Of a DNA stretch of 10,131 nucleotides, positions 7,551 through 10,131 are shown piece after piece. Every line of letters begins with the position of its first letter. The first letter of the stretch is position 1. The notes below the pieces were generated by a model that had not been told where the DNA came from, ran no database searches, and saw only the letters and a program-made list of their open reading frames with translations. The DNA is from Brevibacillus sp. (GTDB lineage Bacteria; Bacillota; Bacilli; Brevibacillales; Brevibacillaceae), in NCBI GenBank assembly GCA_029240815.1, contig JARDZO010000210.1, positions 1-10,131 on the forward strand, given 5' to 3'. Position numbers and translations under genes: made by a program.

Positions 7551-7556
7551 AAGGAG
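7551..7556 (+). promoter_or_regulatory. Ribosome binding site deciding the diguanylate cyclase start
   Basis: AAGGAG lies six bases before the ATG at 7563. An earlier in-frame ATG at 7545 has no such sequence upstream, and its reading would run through this site. The start at 7563 is therefore preferred. Confidence 0.8.
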
Positions 7557-7562
7557 TTTTGC

Positions 7563-9155
7563 ATGAGTAAGAGAAAAACCTATACGCTTCGATTTATTCT
7601 TGAAATGCTCGTGGTATTTTCCGTCCTCATAACGGTCTTCATTGGCGTCCTTTCCTCTATACGTGTCAATACATCTTCACTTGCCAGCAACTATCTGGAA
7701 AACAACTTTTACTACGCCAAAAAACTGGCAAGCAATACCACAGAAGTATTGACCAGCATGCAAAACGCGATGGATGCATTGGCCATTCGCAGCTCACGGC
7801 AACCTATTACCCACACAGATCTTCAAGACTGGTTTGCGGCAAACAAACAATTTTTCCACTCTCTTTTTATTGCTGACGCCCGAGGAACCATTCGTCAGAT
7901 CACGCCATTGGTCGCAGGTGCCGAACCAGGTACAATGCTTACCTCCCCTGCAGCCAAGCAAGCCATCTTTCTGAAGAAACATTTGATATCCAAACCATAC
8001 GTCGGTGTCACTGGCAGACTTATCCTTTTGGTATCGTCCCCCATTTTCAATCAACAAGGCCATTACGAAGGATTTGTCGGTGGAACCATTTACCTGGAAG
8101 ACTCAAATGTATTGAATCGGATGCTAAAAGAACATTTCTACGGCGACGGATCGTACGTGTATGTCGTTGACGAGGAAGGTCGTTTGATCTTCCACCCTGA
8201 GCGAGCGCGGCTAGGAGAATCCGTAGCGATGAACCCTGCCATCCAGAAAGCATTGGCAGGAGAAAGCGGATATGCCCAGATCGTCAACAGCAAGGGGAAT
8301 TCATTTTTTGCCGGCTATACCTATGAACAAATTACCGGTTGGGGGATCGTCTCTCAGACGCCTACCTCTCGCCTGGATGAATCCAATAAACAATTACTCA
8401 AGAATTTACTCGTAACGGCATTACCTTTTTTACTGATCAACATCGTCATTGTCTGGCTCATCGCCAAAAACATCAGTAACTCCTTGTCCAAGCTCGCTCT
8501 TCTCTCAGATGAATCCGTACAAGCAGGGGGACATGAAACCGAGATCCTCACGACGACTTCGAAAATCTATGAGGTACAAAAATTGTATCAGCGAACGAGG
8601 CTGGCGGTTCGCCGAGTAAATAAACGACTGATCCAATTAGAGACCGAAGTCAGTTTCGACGGACTTACCAATCTAGCAAATCGAAAAGCATTTGATCAAA
8701 CAATAGAGGACTGGCTCAAGAACGAGACACCTTTCTCGCTACTCCTTCTCGATATTGATTATTTCAAGAAAATCAACGATACCTATGGTCATGTAAAGGG
8801 AGATGAAGTACTCAAGCTCGTAGCAAAAACGATGCTGGACCAAACCCGAGAGGAAGACATCTGTTTTCGCTACGGCGGCGAGGAATTTGCCATATTGATT
8901 CACGATGAAAATCAACTGTTCGCCTTTCATATTGCGGAGCGTCTCCGAGACTCGATTGCTTCACGAGAGATTCTCCCTCATTCTCCGGTCACCATCTCAT
9001 TAGGTATTTCGCATTTTCCTTCACATGGAAACAAGCCTGTCGAGCTCGTGGCCTGTGCTGATCAAGCTCTGTATCACTCGAAGGAAAATGGGAGAAACAG
9101 GACAACCATGTACCAGACTGTAGAGATTCCTTCCAATAACCTCGCTGAAGGCTGA
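7563..9155 (+). CDS. Membrane-anchored diguanylate cyclase with extracellular Cache-like sensor
   Basis: This 530-residue protein should make cyclic di-GMP from two GTP in response to an external signal. A positively charged N-terminus precedes a transmembrane helix (about 11-32). An extracellular region (about 40-275) has the look of a double Cache sensor, with segments such as FVGGTIYLED and YVYVVDEEGRLIFHPE. A second helix (about 282-302) leads to a helical linker and the GGDEF domain (about 358-518). The catalytic half is intact: SFDGLTN (364-370), LDIDYFKKINDTYGH (396-410) and the active-site GGEEF (438-442). REED (429-432) sits five residues before GGEEF, where the inhibitory RxxD site for product feedback belongs. 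There is no EAL or HD-GYP domain. Terminators on both sides suggest a single-gene transcription unit. I found no convincing promoter in 7475-7550. The sensed ligand is unknown. Confidence 0.94.
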   Translation: MSKRKTYTLRFILEMLVVFSVLITVFIGVLSSIRVNTSSLASNYLENNFYYAKKLASNTTEVLTSMQNAMDALAIRSSRQPITHTDLQDWFAANKQFFHSLFIADARGTIRQITPLVAGAEPGTMLTSPAAKQAIFLKKHLISKPYVGVTGRLILLVSSPIFNQQGHYEGFVGGTIYLEDSNVLNRMLKEHFYGDGSYVYVVDEEGRLIFHPERARLGESVAMNPAIQKALAGESGYAQIVNSKGNSFFAGYTYEQITGWGIVSQTPTSRLDESNKQLLKNLLVTALPFLLINIVIVWLIAKNISNSLSKLALLSDESVQAGGHETEILTTTSKIYEVQKLYQRTRLAVRRVNKRLIQLETEVSFDGLTNLANRKAFDQTIEDWLKNETPFSLLLLDIDYFKKINDTYGHVKGDEVLKLVAKTMLDQTREEDICFRYGGEEFAILIHDENQLFAFHIAERLRDSIASREILPHSPVTISLGISHFPSHGNKPVELVACADQALYHSKENGRNRTTMYQTVEIPSNNLAEG

Positions 9156-9163
9156 TGAGAGGC

Positions 9164-9203
9164 AAAAAAAGAGAGACTTGGGTACATTCACCCAGTCTCT
9201 TTC
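9164..9203. terminator. Bidirectional terminator between convergent genes
   Basis: AGAGACTTGGGT (9172-9183) pairs with ACCCAGTCTCT (9190-9200) around a six-base loop, with one bulged base. Plus-strand transcripts of the cyclase gene meet the stem followed by a modest T-rich stretch. Minus-strand transcripts of the zinc-ribbon gene meet the same stem followed by seven Ts (complement of 9164-9170), which makes it the stronger terminator in that direction. Confidence 0.8.
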
Positions 9204-9234
9204 GTATTTTCGTAATCTGCTCTTTCCTTTTTGC

Positions 9235-9498
9235 TCAGTGTCCATTTCGTATATTTTTTTCCCATAAAACGAGTCTATCTGTTTTCTTTTTGTACGAGCA
9301 CGCCCCCGCTACCTGATCCCATTTTTTATTCCCGCATCCCGTACAGCGGTATCGTCTGCGCCTCACTTCTACGAATACAACTTCGTCGTCAATCAGTGCC
9401 TGATAGTACTGGACTTTCTTCTCGGTCTTATGAAATTTTTGATTCCCACAAGTCTCGCAATGATGAGGAGGTATAGTCTGTATTAAGGAGTCTTGCAT
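9235..9498 (-). CDS. Small zinc-ribbon protein resembling the ISL3 transposase N-terminus
   Basis: This 87-residue protein has two CxxC pairs, C14-C17 (CETC) and C52-C55 (CTGC), which should hold one zinc ion. Between them lies a strand-rich segment ending in VRRRRYRCTGCG, closely resembling the zinc finger at the start of ISL3-family transposases. The following KKKTDRL also recalls the segment after that finger. The protein then stops; no catalytic transposase part follows, since the downstream DNA is a terminator and the convergent cyclase gene. It has AGAGGTGG seven bases before the ATG, a candidate promoter and a terminator, so it looks like a complete small gene. It may be a domesticated zinc-ribbon protein or a transposase remnant. 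Nucleic acid binding is plausible; the true function is unknown. Confidence 0.65.
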   Translation of the reverse strand: MQDSLIQTIPPHHCETCGNQKFHKTEKKVQYYQALIDDEVVFVEVRRRRYRCTGCGNKKWDQVAGACSYKKKTDRLVLWEKNIRNGH

Positions 9499-9551
9499 TC
9501 AGATGCCACCTCTCTTTGATGGAATGGGCGTTTATTCGGAAATGATTTTTT

Positions 9552-9582
9552 ATTCTATACCCCCTCGTATCTTCCCACAAAC
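9552..9582 (-). promoter_or_regulatory. Candidate sigma-B-like promoter of the zinc-ribbon gene
   Basis: On the minus strand GTTTGT (9582-9577) and GGGTAT (9562-9557) are 14 bases apart, close to the Bacillus sigma-B consensus GTTTAA-N12-15-GGGTAT. An overlapping sigma-A reading, TTGTGG-N17-TAGAAT (9580-9552), has a good -10 but a weak -35. Either would start about 50 bases before the ATG at 9498. Whether this organism has sigma-B is not visible here. Confidence 0.4.
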
Positions 9583-9595
9583 CTTTCTATGCTAA

Positions 9596-9727
9596 GAAAA
9601 ACGCGGGAGCCCTCTTTTAGGGTATATTATAGTTGATCACAATGAAAACCCAAAATGGGATGAAAATAGTCCTTACCCAAAAGCAGGCTATCAAGTTTTT
9701 TATCATATGAACATCTTCTCTGAATGA
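9596..9727 (+). pseudogene. Possible remnant of a gene end, without a start codon
   Basis: One frame is open for 43 codons between a TAA at 9593 and the TGA at 9725. Its product reads like real protein: VDHNENPKWDENSPYPK is followed by AGYQVFYHMNIFSE. There is no ATG, GTG or TTG start in frame upstream of a late methionine, and no ribosome binding site. It could be the decayed 3' end of a lost gene, or chance. I do not recognise the family. Confidence 0.3.
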
Positions 9728-9755
9728 CATACTTTTTATTTTAGGAGGGAACAAC

Positions 9756-10127
9756 ATGGAAGTTTTTGTAGAATATTTAGCGCGTATTGATAACCCGCAA
9801 CATCGGGACCGAACGGAAGATGTTTTGGGTTGGGTAACTAAGAAATTTCCGAATTTAGTGCCGAAAATTGCGTGGAATCAGCCTATGTTTACCGATCACG
9901 GAACATTTATTATTGGCTTTAGCGTAGCCAAACATCATTTGGCTGTTGCCCCTGAAAGGGCAGGGATTAATCATTTTTCTGATGAAATTGTGCAGGCTGG
10001 CTATGATCACAGCAAGGAGTTGGTACGTATCCAGTGGGATAGTCCGCTTGATTTCTCATTACTTGAGAAAATGATCGAGTTCAATATTTTGGATAAGGCA
10101 GACTGTTCAACTTTTTGGCGGAAATAG
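9756..10127 (+). CDS. fra: Frataxin-like intracellular iron chaperone (Fra/YdhG type, DUF1801)
   Basis: This 123-residue cytoplasmic protein belongs, as far as I can recognise it, with Bacillus subtilis Fra (YdhG). Fra is a small protein with a frataxin-like fold that binds iron and supplies it to iron-sulfur cluster and heme assembly. Matching features include WNQPMFTDHGTFIIGFSV (residues 40-57), the segment HLAVAPERAGI, and the C-terminal FNILDKADCSTFWRK. It is full length for that family and has no signal peptide or membrane helix. AGGAGG lies seven bases before the ATG. The gene seems to stand alone, with no clear promoter or Fur-type operator in the upstream 250 bases. Its codons look somewhat more AT-rich than those of the left-hand operon. 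The name is given from recalled family similarity, not from a search. Confidence 0.8.
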   Translation: MEVFVEYLARIDNPQHRDRTEDVLGWVTKKFPNLVPKIAWNQPMFTDHGTFIIGFSVAKHHLAVAPERAGINHFSDEIVQAGYDHSKELVRIQWDSPLDFSLLEKMIEFNILDKADCSTFWRK

Positions 10128-10131
10128 AAAA

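Noticed and set aside
7545..7562. Earlier ATG that would add six residues to the diguanylate cyclase
   Set aside because: It has no ribosome binding site, and the AAGGAG used by the ATG at 7563 would lie within its coding sequence.
9235..9755. A full insertion sequence of the ISL3 family
   Set aside because: Only the zinc-ribbon part is present; there is no catalytic domain, terminal inverted repeat or target duplication in view.

Overview
The window looks like chromosomal DNA from a spore-former-type Firmicute of the order Bacillales. Genus Brevibacillus is my best guess, by inference only. Support comes from strong AGGAGG-type ribosome binding sites on nearly every gene, roughly 50% GC in the main genes, a Bacillus-style sigma-54 (SigL) regulator system and a Bacillus Fra/YdhG-like protein.

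Left half (about 1-5107, minus strand): a tight four-gene operon, read from right to left. It encodes an AMP-forming acyl-CoA synthetase, a small four-helix membrane protein, a sodium:solute symporter (SSS family) and a second AMP-forming acyl-CoA synthetase. Gaps are only 18, 19 and 18 bp. A ribosome binding site overlapping the last stop codon suggests that the operon continues beyond the left edge. The natural reading is uptake of an organic acid followed by activation to its CoA thioester. The substrate cannot be read from the sequence.

Centre (5108-5299): a divergent control region. The operon has a textbook -24/-12 sigma-54 promoter (TGGCAC-N5-TTGCA). About 90-130 bp upstream of its expected start lie repeated GTACA/ACAGTT elements that fit an enhancer. 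They overlap a good sigma-A promoter for the divergent regulator gene. That gene (5300-7459) encodes a complete sigma-54 activator with a CBS pair, two PAS-like domains, an AAA+ domain with an intact GAFTGA loop and a Fis-type helix-turn-helix. It probably activates the operon and may repress itself. A terminator overlaps its stop codon.

Right part (7460-10131): a membrane-bound diguanylate cyclase with an extracellular Cache-like sensor, apparently its own transcription unit; a bidirectional terminator; a minus-strand 87-residue zinc-ribbon protein resembling the N-terminus of ISL3-type transposases, with a sigma-B-like promoter; a start-less reading-frame fragment that looks like a gene remnant; and a frataxin-like iron chaperone gene (fra/ydhG type). 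No tRNA, rRNA, CRISPR array or complete insertion sequence was seen. No gene-free stretch exceeds 300 bp.
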